A stretch of 64,000 nt of DNA. It comes from Patagioenas fasciata. Taxonomy: Eukaryota; Chordata; Aves; Columbiformes; Columbidae. The stretch is taken from contig NC_092523.1 in assembly GCF_037038585.1 (NCBI RefSeq), positions 1,927,001 to 1,991,000 of the forward strand, given 5' to 3'. The stretch's first letter is position 1. The number at the start of each line of letters is the position of its first letter. Shown here piece after piece: positions 50,701 through 57,507 of the stretch. The notes beneath the pieces were generated by a model. That model made no database searches. It had not been told where the DNA came from and saw only the letters and a list, made by a program, of their open reading frames with translations. The position numbers and the translations under genes are program-made.

Positions 50701-53700
50701 CTGTCCAAAAAAGAAAGTCAGAAAGAAAGATAATGCCCTAAAGCTATCAGAAGTGATAAAAGATGTCACTGTCTGCAGTAAGGAGGAAAATCCAGGGCTA
50801 AGTTTGGCTGGACTGGAAGAACTGAAGCAGGCCCTCCAACGTGAGAGCCCCACATCAAGGGCCATATGGGATGGATGGGCTGGGCCATATGGGAGCTGTA
50901 GGCTGAGCAGTGCACAGAGATGAGTGATGAGCACAGGAATAGTGTTGAGAAATCATGTTAACATTCCATGATTACCGAAAAAATAGAAAGTAAATAAGCT
51001 GTCCTGGCAGCCAGTTCACGCACTCAGTTTGGCATCGCATCAAACAACTTCTCGTGGCAACTAAGCTGGTAAAACTGAAACACACCGTGTTTGTACCTGG
51101 CTTGCACTCACAGCTTTCACCTAACAGAAAAACCCACTTAAAAAGAAAATAAACACATGTTTACAACCTAGCGGGGTGTACATCTCTGTGTTTATCCCCT
51201 CTGGTAACGCAGAAGGTGAAGTGGAAGGAGGCAGCTTTCCAGCCAACACAACCGCGGAGCCGGGCAGAGCCGGAGCCGCTCTGGTCATAGAGTCACAGAA
51301 CGTCCTGAGCTGGAGGGACCCACAGGATCATGGAGTCCAGCTCCTGTCCCTGCAATGACAACCCCACAGGTCACCCCGTGTGTCTGAGGACGCTGTCCAG
51401 TCTCTTCTTGAACACTGTCAGGTTGGGCCGTGACCCCTCCCTGGGAGCCTGTTCAGTGTCCAGCACCTCTGGGTGAAGAACCTTTGCCTCATGTCCCACT
51501 GACCCTCCCTGGCACATCTGCTGCCGTTCCCTGGGCTCTGTCACTGTCACAGAGCAGAGCTCACCCTGCCCCTCCTGCTCCTGCTGAGGAACCTGCAGCC
51601 CATGGGCTCTGCCCTCAGTCTGCTCTGCTCCAGCTGAGCAAACCCAGGGACTGCAGCCGCTGCTCACACGGCTTCATCTCCAAACCTTCACCGACTTCAC
51701 AGCCTCCTCTGGACACTCCAGCAGCTTTATCTCCTTTCCCCTGTGTCCCCAGCCCTGCACACAGTGAAGGCTCCAGGTGAGGCCACCCCAGCGCAGAGCA
51801 GAACGGGACAATCCCCCCCTGCCCGGCTGGGGATGATGTGCTTGGAGTCACAGATCGGTTTGGGTTGGAATGGGCCTTTAAAGGTCATCTAGTCCATCCC
51901 TGACAAACCCCAGGGTGCTGGATGCACCCATGACACGGGCCCCTCTTGGTGCCAGGGACACTGTTGGCTCATGTTCAACTTGTCATCGACCAGACCCCCA
52001 AGTCCCTCTGCACGGAGCTGCTCTGCAGCATCTCATCCCCAGGCACAGAATCCCAGAATCCCAGACTGTCAGGGGTTGAAGGGCCCTGGGAAGCTCATCC
52101 AGTGCAATCCCCCCGGAGCAGGAACACCCAGCTGAGGTTCCACAGGAAGGTGTCCAGGCGGGTTTGAATGTCTGCAGAGAAGGAGACTCCACAACCTCCC
52201 TGGGCAGCCTGGGCCAGGCTCTGACACCCTCACCCCAAACAAGTTGCTTCTCAAATTTCAGTGGAACCTCCTGTGTTCCAGTTTGAACCCATTGCCCCTT
52301 GTCCTACCATTGGTTGTCACTGAGAAGAGCCTGGCTCCATCCTCCTGACACTGCCCCTTTCCATATTGATCCCCAGGAATGAGTCCCCCCTCAGTCTCCT
52401 CTTCTCCAGCTCCAGAGCCCCAGCTCCCTCAGCCTTTCCTCCCACGGGAGATGCTCCACTCCCTTCAGCATCTTGGTGGCTGCGCTGGACTCTCTGCAGC
52501 AGTTCCCTGTCCTTCTGGAGCTGAGGGGCCACAACTGGACACAATATTCCAGGTGTGGTCTCCCCAGGGCAAAGCAGAGGGGCAGGAGAACCTCTCTGAC
52601 CTACTGAGCACCCCCTTCTAACCCACCCCAGGTACCATTGGCTTCCTGGCCACAAGGGCCTGTCTGTATGTACAGCCATGGTTGCCGTGTCCCAGGTGCA
52701 AAATCCGGCATTAATCCCAACAAGCTCCATCACCTGGATCACCCACACCTACCCAGGTAAAGCCAAGCAGCTCAACGCTGCCCGTGGGTGACCACGCAAA
52801 GCCAACGCCAGGTCAGTGTCAAACTCCGTGTGCTCTGGAGGAAGCAAAGTGGTGTCTCCAGGTAGAAGTTTCAGGGTTTTCTCAGCAAAGACCAACGACG
52901 TCGTTATCACTCGGGTGGCACCACGTGCATCACATCAGGTGCAGGTTTGTACCAACACGGCCCTGCAGGATCCTCCTGCCTGGGGCAGCACTGGGATTTC
53001 AGTGACTTAATACTTAGTTTTTCCTGGAGAAAACGGCCCAACGATTCGAAAACGGACTTGTGGAAAGTCATTAATGCTTTTCCTTTTATGGCCAAACGTA
53101 ATTTGTTCATCCCACCAACCAATAGTCTTCAGAAATCCCCAGTGCTCCAAGCTGAACCAGTACAACGCTATATCAGGCCATACAAAACTGGAAATAATTT
53201 GTATATATTTCGCTCTTTTCTTCTTTTCTCAAGCAGAAAATACCGAAGCGATCGCCAATTCTTCCAAACTTATTTTTGGTATCCAAAACCAAGAAATCTA
53301 TTTAGTGTCTTTTCATACACAACTGATTTGCAGATTGCCAGCGGCCCATTCGCTGCCATGAACTTCAAGGGAGTATCAGAGTAATATTTAGTGTACCAAA
53401 TAGTCACTTTTTTCCCCATTTTTCCCGGACAAAGCGACTCCCTCTGCTGGTGCTTTTCAAAAGCGATCAGAGAAGTAATGGAAATAAATATTAAACTATT
53501 CTTTTCTTCTTTCCAGTCCACCAAAATATGGAGAGTTTGGTGCAGGGGAATGCAGTGAATCGAGACGCAAAATAAGCTGCAGAAAGCTCATGGGGAAACA
53601 GCAGTTTATCTTTGTGTTATTGTTTTAAACAGGATCATTGGAAAAGAGGCAAAATTAAGAGTATCTACTGTCAAAGCCGATATTTCCAGCAAGTCAAGTC

Positions 53701-55781
53701 ATACTCAAGCAACAGTTGAGCAACCCAGGGTTTTGACTTACCGAATGTGTTCTTAGCGCCGCAATGGTTTTTGATAAGGCCATCTCCCACAGCTCATCGA
53801 TATAGGCTCGATTTACCAAGCCCTGCGTCGTATGCAAGATGTGATCTTCAACCACAAAAAACCTAACGGAGAGGAGAAAACGGCACCGTCATCCCAAGTT
53901 ACGGGTTTTGAGGTGTCACGAGAGATCTGCGAACACTGCACGCGATGGACCGCGGTGCTTGCACGCACATCTATACCAGATATATCTCTATCAAATAGAG
54001 ACGATGCTAAGCACTTTATTCACTTGTTCACTTATTTTTATTCACAGAATCCCAGAATGGACTGGGTTGGAAAAGCCCTCAGAGCTCATCCAGTCCAAGC
54101 CTTGGTCCAACTCCAGTCCATTGACCAGATCATGGCACTGAGTGCCATGGCCAATCTCAGTTTACAAACCTCCAGGGCCGGTGAGTCCAGCACCTCCCTG
54201 GGCAGCCATTCCAATGCTGACCACTCTCTCTGCACAGAATTGCTTTCTCATCTCCAGCCTCAATTTCCCCTGGCAGAGTTGAAGCCCATGCCCCCTTGTC
54301 CTATTGCTGACTGCCTGGGAGAAGAGCCCAATCCCCCCTGGCTAGAACTGCCCTTCAGGTCGTTCTAGAGAGTGCTGAGCTCAGCTCTAAGCCTCCTCTG
54401 CTCCAGACTGAACAAGCCCAGCTCCCTCAGCCTCTCCCCATAGGGCTTGTGCTCAAGTCCCTTCCCCAGTCTTGTTGCTCTTCTCTGGACCCGCTCCAGC
54501 ACTTCAATCTCTTTCCTGACCTGAGGGGCCCAGAACTGAACACAACACTCCAGGTGTGGCCTCCCCAATGCAGAGTACAGGGGAAGGATCACTGTCCTTG
54601 TCCTGCTGACCACGCTGGTTTGGATACAGGACAGGACACCATTGGCCTTCTTGGCCACCTGGGCACACTGTTGGCTCCTGTTGAGCTTCCTGTCCATTAG
54701 CACCCCCAGGTCCCTTTCTGCCTGACTGCTCTCCAGCCACTCTGTGCCGGCCTGGAGCGCTGCAGGGGGTTACATGTCACGGTATTTTATATTATGTTTC
54801 CCTATATCACAGAAGTGAGCTAAAATGCAGTTCATAGTAATGAGACTGTGTATACAGGGTGTTTCAAAAAGACTGAAATCACTGTATCTCTGAAATTACG
54901 GCCCATCTTTTTCAAACAGCCTGCACAAAGGCAGAATTTCCCCTCTCAAATGATTATCATTGAAATTATTATCATTAGCTGAAGAAATTCAGCATCAAGC
55001 CCTATCTTTCCTAGGTTAACCATCTTAGGTTGCCTCCTCTTCAATTTTGCCTATTTTGGAAAACTCTTGTCAACTCTGAGTGCAACAAGAAGCTCATAGG
55101 AACAGAGGCTTGAGAATCGCCTCCTTCAGCAGGAAAATAATCAAAGAATAATTATCAAATATTAAAGAATAATTACGACAGAGGGTTTATTCACCCCATT
55201 AGTGGGGCAAGTCGATGCGCATTGTCCACAGAGGTTATTTATCCTGAAACTCCCAGAAATGCTCTTGCTGGTCCAAGAGCTGTCGGGTTCCTCTGTTCTC
55301 CCACCAGAGACGCAGCGAAGTTCCCGGGTGCTATAAAACACACTCTAAAACACTTAAAAAGCCCAAACTGCTCTTTTTTGTTCCTCTCTTTTGGCTCCAT
55401 TTAAAGGACCCTCAAAAACATCACCATTCCCTCCCCTCTCGTGCTTTCTGGGCTCCTCAACACCACCGCGCGCTCATATTTAGCGAGGACGGATATAAAA
55501 AGAATACCTACCCTACAATTTGATTAAAATACTTCCTGTAGCCATCTAAAGTTTCGTGCTGCAACAAACACAAAGTGAGCAAGGATTAAACAAAAGAGGT
55601 GACCAAGAGCAAGTGGAAATCAATGAAGAGACCACCCCCAGAGAGAACCCACCGCGCTTCTAGCTGGCAGAACAAGCTTGGGGACCACAAACCGTACCAT
55701 GTTTGAAGGTGGTTGCAGGACCAATCTGGCTTGTTTTCTTCTCTGCTTCCTATAGTAGTTCTCAAAAGTTTCTCGGGCACC
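510..55781 (-). CDS. EXOC6B: EXOC6B (exocyst subunit Sec15B), partial gene, 12 internal exons
   Basis: Sec15 is part of the octameric exocyst, which tethers secretory and recycling vesicles to the plasma membrane. It is the subunit that binds vesicle Rab GTPases such as Rab11 through its helical C-terminal domain. Coding exons on the minus strand, in transcript order: 55781-55698, 55558-55512, 53862-53742, 49913-49842, 49455-49358, 48995-48890, 47754-47645, 41585-41474, 37122-36988, 35889-35710, 13865-13724, 583-510. All visible junctions are AG/GT, phases match at every junction, and the exons join into 427 codons without a stop. The protein is nearly identical to human EXOC6B as recalled. 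The stretches [26 protein letters not shown] and [10 protein letters not shown] separate it from EXOC6. Start codon, N-terminal exons and final coding exon lie outside the window. No break or frameshift was seen, so the gene looks functional. Confidence 0.97.
960..1220. promoter_or_regulatory. Candidate conserved non-coding element
   Basis: An A+T-rich block packed with motifs such as TCATTAATTATC, GGATTATCTGC and GCGGCCATTATGCGGC, which resemble homeodomain and related binding cores. It lies in a repeat-free intron segment. Conservation is guessed from composition and was not compared with another genome. Confidence 0.25.
3318..3433. repeat. 22-bp minisatellite, about 5.3 copies
   Basis: The unit begins GACACTGGAGGAGCTATGGG and repeats with few changes (GGTGACAC and GGAGACAC variants). 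It is bounded by unique sequence inside the 13.1-kb intron. Confidence 0.95.
5447..5739 (-). mobile_element. CR1 LINE 3' fragment
   Basis: It starts with the complement of the CR1 3' tail (TCATAGAATCACAG), followed by TTCCCAGCTCCCCCAGTGCC and the typical CR1 3' region. It is 5'-truncated. Confidence 0.92.
6703..7437. repeat. 52-bp minisatellite, 14 copies
   Basis: The core GAGCTGAACC (or GAGTTGAACC) recurs every 52 bp from 6725 to 7401. Each unit also has GGGATCTGC and most have GGATCCCAG. Units diverge at a few positions, for example CACACACCTGTATGG versus CACGCGCTTGTACGG. The unit is not a multiple of three and holds no minus-strand stop in any frame, so all three minus frames stay open over much of the array. 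These frames are not genes. Confidence 0.97.
8521..9018 (-). mobile_element. CR1 LINE 3' fragment
   Basis: It opens TCATAGAATTATTTAGGCTG and continues through the CR1 3' region (CAGCCTGTTCCAATGCCCC, TCCAGCCCTCCAGGGATGG). It is the same subfamily as 25371, 27467, 16111 and 61394. Confidence 0.92.
9645..9711. repeat. TA/TG microsatellite
   Basis: Alternating TA runs enclose a central TG run and a second TA run. This is simple sequence with no gene significance. Confidence 0.95.
10471..10552 (-). mobile_element. CR1 LINE short 3' fragment
   Basis: An 82-bp remnant with TTCTGGGTGGAAAAGCCCCT and CCTGGCTCTGCCCCATGTCC. It is truncated on both sides and its 3' tail repeats are lost. Confidence 0.75.
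11030..11731. repeat. 702-nt polypurine tract of GGAAA, GGAAGAGA and GAAA repeats
   Basis: The plus strand is purine from 11030 to 11731 except for one C at 11317. Order: about 38 copies of GGAAA (to about 11225), a few 19-bp units with GGGAGGGGAGG, mixed GGAA and GGGA, then GAGA and GGAAGAGA octamers (11400-11610), GGAAGAAA units, and about 22 copies of GAAA at the right end. The EXOC6B transcript would contain the complementary CU-rich tract. All long open frames here are low-complexity artefacts. Confidence 0.98.
13724..13865 (-). CDS. EXOC6B: EXOC6B exon, [17 protein letters not shown] segment
   Basis: 142 nt: 47 codons from [10 protein letters not shown] to LDVEECE, plus the first base of a Gln codon. 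Acceptor tgttgcag, donor gtaaga. The exon is much more GC-rich than its flanks, with CTG, CAG and GCG codons dominating. It is isolated between introns of 21.8 kb and 13.1 kb. The conserved Asn of QQFNLDV lies close to the position reported as essential for Rab11 binding in rat Sec15 (numbering recalled, not checked). Confidence 0.97.
14011..15045 (-). mobile_element. CR1 LINE, longest copy, with decayed reverse-transcriptase remnant
   Basis: From the 3' end TCACAGAATCCCAGAGTGTC it extends past the 3' untranslated part into ORF2. On the minus strand a remnant reads [19 protein letters not shown], and further downstream the catalytic-box equivalent FADDTKLGG. The Ala-Asp-Asp motif is visible but the frame is broken between these parts, so the copy is dead. 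Its 3' region is very close to the copies at 20815, 52044 and 59408. Confidence 0.93.
16111..16530 (+). mobile_element. CR1 LINE 3' fragment
   Basis: It runs from GAAGATGCTCAACTTGG to a CR1 3' end, TTCCAACTAAAATGGTTCTG. It is the opposite orientation of the 8521 and 25371 subfamily. Confidence 0.9.
17274..17369. repeat. 24-bp tandem repeat, 4 copies with alternately inverted core
   Basis: The four units share AGACTGAACC. Their cores alternate between TTATTTATAAG and TTATAAATAAG. With the preceding base, the two cores are reverse complements, so the array has a 48-bp higher-order period. Confidence 0.9.
20340..20470 (+). mobile_element. CR1 LINE 3' tip
   Basis: 131 bp from GGAGTCACCATCCCTGGAGG to ATGATTCTGTGA. 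Two further CR1 pieces follow in the opposite orientation. Confidence 0.88.
20535..20726 (-). mobile_element. CR1 LINE 3' fragment
   Basis: It begins AATCACAGAACACTTTGGGT and contains CTTCACCAGCTCAGGTTGC. It is the same subfamily as 5447, 32448, 57508 and 63742. Confidence 0.92.
20815..21506 (-). mobile_element. CR1 LINE fragment, young-looking subfamily
   Basis: It opens TCACAGAATCCCAGAATGTC and closely matches the 14011, 52044 and 59408 copies for several hundred bases, suggesting a comparatively recent burst. It is 5'-truncated before the reverse-transcriptase motifs. Confidence 0.94.
22549..22802. repeat. 26-bp minisatellite, about 10 copies
   Basis: Units run GGATGCTCC, then either CCAGCCTTGG or TAAGCCTTAG, then ACCTCTA. 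The two variants are interspersed, and one unit reads GGATCCTCC. Confidence 0.95.
25371..26220 (-). mobile_element. CR1 LINE fragment, 850 bp
   Basis: It starts ATCATAGAATAGAAGCACAG. Beyond the 3' region it reaches ORF2-derived sequence (GGTTCATGTTCACCTGCTGT, GACCCAAGTGCAGGACCCAG). No intact reading frame remains. Confidence 0.92.
26575..26870. promoter_or_regulatory. Candidate conserved non-coding element beside a CpG cluster
   Basis: A+T-rich unique sequence with repeated CAGCTGCCA motifs (E-box cores in GCAGCTGCCATTTTGG and GCAGCTGCCAATTATGG). It is flanked by CpG-dense patches at 26440-26570 and 26880-27060. The arrangement looks like an enhancer or a cryptic promoter, but no transcript evidence exists. 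Confidence 0.25.
27467..27770 (+). mobile_element. CR1 LINE 3' fragment with tail repeats
   Basis: It ends TGATTCTATGGTTCTATGAT, the CR1 octamer tail. The body contains GAGGTTGAGGTTGGATGTGG. Confidence 0.93.
31615..31745. promoter_or_regulatory. Candidate conserved non-coding element
   Basis: Unique sequence in a repeat-free interval. It contains GGAGGTGTTGACACAACCC (T-box-like half sites), TGTCAACAAATCA (forkhead-like) and GCTTAATGTCAAC. The call rests on motif density alone. Confidence 0.22.
32448..32587 (+). mobile_element. CR1 LINE 3' tip
   Basis: It runs from GGCCAGAGAGGTGGTGGATG to the tail CCATTCTATGATCCTATGAC. A short internal deletion removes the usual GGCACTGGGGGAGC segment. Confidence 0.92.
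35710..35889 (-). CDS. EXOC6B: EXOC6B exon, [16 protein letters not shown] segment
   Basis: The largest exon here: 180 nt, 60 codons, phase 0 to 0, from [12 protein letters not shown] to FAVFTHLP. Acceptor gtttcccag, donor gtaagc. The loop after DYDWM reads [11 protein letters not shown] here, against TGDLGNKASDY in recalled human EXOC6B. This is the most divergent spot in the window's protein. The surrounding helices are invariant apart from Gly for Ala in DLIAFL. Confidence 0.97.
35890..36987 (-). other. EXOC6B intron, 1.1 kb
   Basis: It contains the 3' tip of a CR1 element at 36037-36111. The rest is unremarkable unique sequence. Confidence 0.85.
36037..36111 (+). mobile_element. CR1 LINE 3' tip, about 75 bp
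   Basis: It contains GGTTGGACGAGATGACTTCT and ends ACCATTCTATGACTCTATGA. Confidence 0.88.
36988..37122 (-). CDS. EXOC6B: EXOC6B exon, [18 protein letters not shown] segment
   Basis: 135 nt, 45 codons, phase 0 at both ends, from [12 protein letters not shown] through [10 protein letters not shown]. Acceptor tttgcag, donor gtgaga. [14 protein letters not shown] and [10 protein letters not shown] fit EXOC6B; only Phe for Tyr in CKYLEE differs from the recalled human protein. It lies within the C-terminal helical domain. Confidence 0.97.
38120..38395 (+). mobile_element. CR1 LINE 3' fragment, old and diverged
   Basis: CR1-like blocks remain: GGGTGCCCAGAGAAGCTGTG and GGTCGGACCAGATACCTCC, then CCCTTCCAGCC. 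The divergence and edges suggest an older insertion. Confidence 0.75.
38813..39370. repeat. 19-20 bp minisatellite, about 29 copies
   Basis: The unit is close to TTGGGGTAAGACCTGCTCG, with CATTGGGG, TTCTTG and CCCCTC variants and occasional 20-bp units. A minus frame of 158 codons running through it encodes a repeating low-complexity peptide and has no gene features. Confidence 0.96.
40780..41272 (+). mobile_element. Solitary LTR of an endogenous retrovirus (candidate)
   Basis: The element starts TGTTATAG, contains a TATA-like CATAAATAAGG near 41149, and has an AATAAA polyadenylation signal at 41224-41229. The 3' part matches the style of avian retroviral LTRs (CCAGCGCTGAAATAAAAGCACCGC). TAACAG occurs just before the start (40774-40779) and again at 41273-41278, giving a plausible 6-bp target duplication, though the right boundary could be 41277 because TGTTA/TAACA also pair. 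A 14-bp repeat (TGCTGTATCTGGGA and variants) fills 40806-40870. No gag, pol or env is present. Confidence 0.6.
41474..41585 (-). CDS. EXOC6B: EXOC6B exon, [18 protein letters not shown] segment
   Basis: 112 nt: one base completing Ser, then 37 codons from [12 protein letters not shown] to RKNVGLTE. Acceptor ttttcag, donor gtggga. The segment [13 protein letters not shown] is diagnostic: the EXOC6 paralogue, as recalled, has a clearly different sequence here. The exon sits about 0.2 kb downstream (transcript direction) of a sense-opposed CR1 copy at 41822-42313. Confidence 0.96.
41822..42313 (+). mobile_element. CR1 LINE fragment, one arm of an inverted pair
   Basis: It runs from GCCCCTCAGCTCAGGAAAGA to the 3' end CATTCTGGGATTCTGTGATT. 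It is nearly identical, in reverse complement, to 54042-54769. The coding-like frames of the two copies differ at only four of 103 residues. Confidence 0.94.
42942..43345 (-). mobile_element. CR1 LINE 3' fragment
   Basis: It begins CACAGAATCCCAGCCTGGTT and contains GGCGGGTTTGAATGTCTCAG. It ends around 43345, where CR1 similarity stops. Confidence 0.9.
44060..44135. repeat. TA/GATA-rich simple repeat
   Basis: Interleaved TATAGATA and GTATATAG units. It has no coding content. Confidence 0.85.
47645..47754 (-). CDS. EXOC6B: EXOC6B exon, [17 protein letters not shown] segment
   Basis: 110 nt: 36 codons from [12 protein letters not shown] to KFSEDLHL, plus two bases of a Ser codon. Phase 0 start, phase 2 end. 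Acceptor cttacag, donor gtaggg. It belongs to the start of the helical C-terminal Sec15 domain (Pfam Sec15 family, as recalled). One change from recalled human sequence is Ser for Asn in VYNQIK. Confidence 0.96.
47755..48889 (-). other. EXOC6B intron, 1.1 kb
   Basis: Unique sequence with a T-rich patch containing a short TAT/ATT run near 48796-48815. No repeat element or gene is recognised. Confidence 0.8.
48890..48995 (-). CDS. EXOC6B: EXOC6B exon, [13 protein letters not shown] segment
   Basis: 106 nt: one base completing Arg, then 35 codons from [12 protein letters not shown] to FQDAELEK. Acceptor ttttgtag, donor gtaact. Small differences from recalled human EXOC6B occur (N for S in VTSEE, V for M and I for V in MYKKVV, A for I in QDIELE). 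All are mild and in frame, as expected for a functional orthologue. Confidence 0.95.
48996..49357 (-). other. EXOC6B intron, 362 bp
   Basis: A short intron of unique sequence. Nothing else is visible in it. Confidence 0.85.
49358..49455 (-). CDS. EXOC6B: EXOC6B exon, [16 protein letters not shown] segment
   Basis: 98 nt: 32 codons from [10 protein letters not shown] to KKWSGVF, plus two bases of an Arg codon; phase 0 start, phase 2 end. Acceptor cgctgcag, donor gtgaga. Conservative differences from recalled human sequence are Q for R in LEIRDQ, and WSGVF for WAGIF. These helices lead into the C-terminal Sec15 domain. Confidence 0.96.
49456..49841 (-). other. EXOC6B intron, 386 bp
   Basis: A short intron of unique sequence. 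Nothing else is visible in it. Confidence 0.85.
49842..49913 (-). CDS. EXOC6B: EXOC6B exon, [15 protein letters not shown] segment
   Basis: A 72-nt, 24-codon exon, phase 0 to 0, encoding [14 protein letters not shown] followed by [10 protein letters not shown]. Acceptor ctttgcag, donor gtgggt. One difference from recalled human EXOC6B is Ser for Asn in SDPNLV. It is closely followed in transcript order by the GYGFPV exon across a 386-bp intron. Confidence 0.96.
51285..51828 (-). mobile_element. CR1 LINE fragment, distinct subfamily
   Basis: It opens TCATAGAGTCACAGAACGTC and has GTCTCTTCTTGAACACTGTC, which differs from the other families in the window. It is the first of three CR1 pieces in a row. 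Confidence 0.88.
51847..52043 (-). mobile_element. CR1 LINE fragment
   Basis: It starts GTCACAGATCGGTTTGGGTT. A short 3' end is followed by an internal CR1 segment (GTTGGCTCATGTTCAACTTG), implying an internal deletion or insertion into the 51285 element. Confidence 0.75.
52044..52660 (-). mobile_element. CR1 LINE fragment, young-looking subfamily
   Basis: It opens CACAGAATCCCAGAATCCCA with a duplicated tail unit, and matches 14011, 20815 and 59408 through GGCTTCCTGGCCACAAGGGC. Confidence 0.94.
53742..53862 (-). CDS. EXOC6B: EXOC6B exon, [15 protein letters not shown] segment
   Basis: The exon is 121 nt: one base completing Gly, then 40 codons from [10 protein letters not shown] through [11 protein letters not shown] (about human residues 357-396). 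Acceptor ccgttag, donor gtaagt. The upstream flank contains a CR1 copy whose end lies only about 180 bp from this exon's acceptor, at 54042. The residues match human EXOC6B essentially completely, as recalled. Confidence 0.96.
53863..55511 (-). other. EXOC6B intron, 1.6 kb
   Basis: It contains a CR1 copy at 54042-54769, followed at 54855-54910 by an unplaced motif resembling a DNA-transposon end. The segment 54911-55511 is AT-rich with nothing recognised. Confidence 0.85.
54042..54769 (-). mobile_element. CR1 LINE fragment, second arm of an inverted pair
   Basis: It opens TCACAGAATCCCAGAATGGA and lies about 180 bp upstream (transcript direction) of the exon at 53742-53862. It is the reverse complement of the 41822-42313 copy over about 490 bp, and extends further 5' to about 54769. 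Confidence 0.94.
55512..55558 (-). CDS. EXOC6B: EXOC6B exon, [16 protein letters not shown] segment
   Basis: A 47-nt microexon-sized piece encoding [15 protein letters not shown] plus two bases of the next Gly codon. It starts in phase 0 and ends in phase 2. Acceptor gttgcag and donor gtaggt flank it, and only a 139-bp intron separates it from the exon upstream. It is too short for an ORF search and was found from protein homology and the splice sites. The split Gly codon is completed by the first base of the next exon. Confidence 0.95.
55698..55781 (-). CDS. EXOC6B: EXOC6B exon, [20 protein letters not shown] segment
   Basis: This is the most 5' exon in the window: 84 nt, 28 codons, phase 0 at both ends. 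It encodes a segment opening [10 protein letters not shown] and ending LQPPSNM, about human residues 313-340, a basic stretch before the C-terminal Sec15 domain. The acceptor reads gtttcccag and the donor gtacgg, so the donor is weaker than consensus. The preceding exon should end in the sequence for YSVL and was not found up to 64000, so the upstream intron exceeds 8.2 kb. Confidence 0.95.
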
Positions 55782-57507
55782 CTGGGAAACAGAAAAGATC
55801 CATTCAAACCATTAGAACCGTTTGCATTTACTGTTAACCCACAATATACTGCATTTAAGATCCAAACGGCGTGTTCCTCCAGGATGTCTGTGCAACGTCT
55901 TCCTGCAAAACCAACCCGAATATCGCAAGATAAAGAGTTTTACTCAAAACAGCGAGTCAAAAAAACAACTTTTCAGGTATGAGAGTATCTGATTAGTTCT
56001 TCTAGACCCGGTTTTTCTGCACCCTGGTGCACAAGCAGCTTCTTTACTGAACCATCATCTGCACAAATATCAGATTTATTTAACCAATTTCCCGTGTTAG
56101 CAAAAAGCAAGAGGGGAAAACAACGCCACAAATTATCCTGCTGATTCAGGGCAATTTCAGAAAAACGTGTTTGTGCGGGTTATAGCGATTTATGAGAGCG
56201 GTCTATATAGTCAGGACAAATAAAAACAGCGTTTCGAGCTCATTTTCTCGCCTGAGCAAGGTGATGTCAACCTCCTCTACTACAAAAAGATGAATTAATT
56301 AGAGGAAAACTTGATGCTAAGTTAATGATTCTCCAGCTACTATGGCATTATAGGCTGCCTTAGGATGCCCTCGACTCAAGGAATCTTATGAAACATCTGC
56401 GATCAACCCTTGAGGAGTTGTTGCCCGACTTGCTCCTTGTCCTCTACAAGCTGGAGCTCGAGGCTTAAGCAGGAGCTTCCCCAGCCGGTACCGCCCTTCC
56501 CAATGGGTTAAATCCATCAAAACACTTTCTCACAACCTCATCAAATGCAAAGGTCGTGTAGATTTACATTGTGGATTTTGTCTCTGATTTATACTCTTTA
56601 TCTAAGGTGAGTATCGGGGTGCACAGGATGAGCAGCTCCCGACCCACGTGGGCACGTTCATCTACTCCCTGCGCTGCGATAAACCGGGATCAGGTATAAA
56701 TCCAGGTCTTAATCCTGCACCAGTTTGGGCCTACAAGTAATCTGACGTTTTAAGAAAGCTTTTCAGAAACAGAAGCTATCATGGAACCAGCATTTCCACG
56801 TCATTTGTCTTCTCAGTGCTCTCAAAAGCTGTTTGCCCCCGGCAAGGGAAGGGTCATGAGCCAGAAATCACTGATCTATGGGTTGGACCCAGAACAGGGA
56901 GGATTCTCATAGTTTTTATCAGCACTGGAACCCTGCAGAAGATCTTCAAGCAGGGAGCTCTGCCCTCCCTTGGAGCTCCTCTCCCAGGCCAGGAGATGAT
57001 GTTTCCCATGATGTTACCCATCTCCTCTCAATTCTGTTGGTGAAACAGGAGAACCAAGACAGAACGGTCTGTTCTACTCCCACCCCACCACCGACGGGAC
57101 CAGATTCAGATGTCTGTTCAATCCTCATCACTTAAAACCCACAGAAGTGGCACAAAACCCCCCTCATCATCTCCATCCTGACCATGAGAGCAACTCCTCT
57201 CTGGTAGCATCACTGAGAGCTTTGGGCGAAGCTCCTCGCTAACCCGCTGCTACCAATGAATCTGTGGTGCAAATTCAAAGCTGAAAGAGGGTTTTTATTC
57301 TCCCCGTTTCTTTCATAAATTAATGTATAGCACCATTAAAGGTGAGATCACAGCGAGGTTCAGCCACAACTGAAATCACCCTCATCCCTCCACCTGAGCT
57401 CTGAGAAGATTTTCCCTGCTCACCCCACACTCCCTGTGCATTTCTTCAGGACAAAAAGGCCAAGAAGACATCTAAAAACTCAAGGGTGGTAAAATACAGG
57501 TCGAGGT

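Larger units (their letters stand above)
49914..53741 (-). other. EXOC6B intron, 3.8 kb
   Basis: Its middle is a head-to-tail cluster of three CR1 fragments at 51285-52660. The segments 49914-51284 and 52661-53741 contain no recognised element. Confidence 0.85.

Noticed and set aside
53832..54368. Plus-strand 178-codon frame overlapping the FFVVEDH exon
   Set aside because: It is antisense to a real exon at its start and CR1 sequence for the rest.
510..55781. Assignment of the gene to the paralogue EXOC6 rather than EXOC6B
   Set aside because: [23 protein letters not shown] and [10 protein letters not shown] match EXOC6B; recalled EXOC6 has distinctly different residues at these places.
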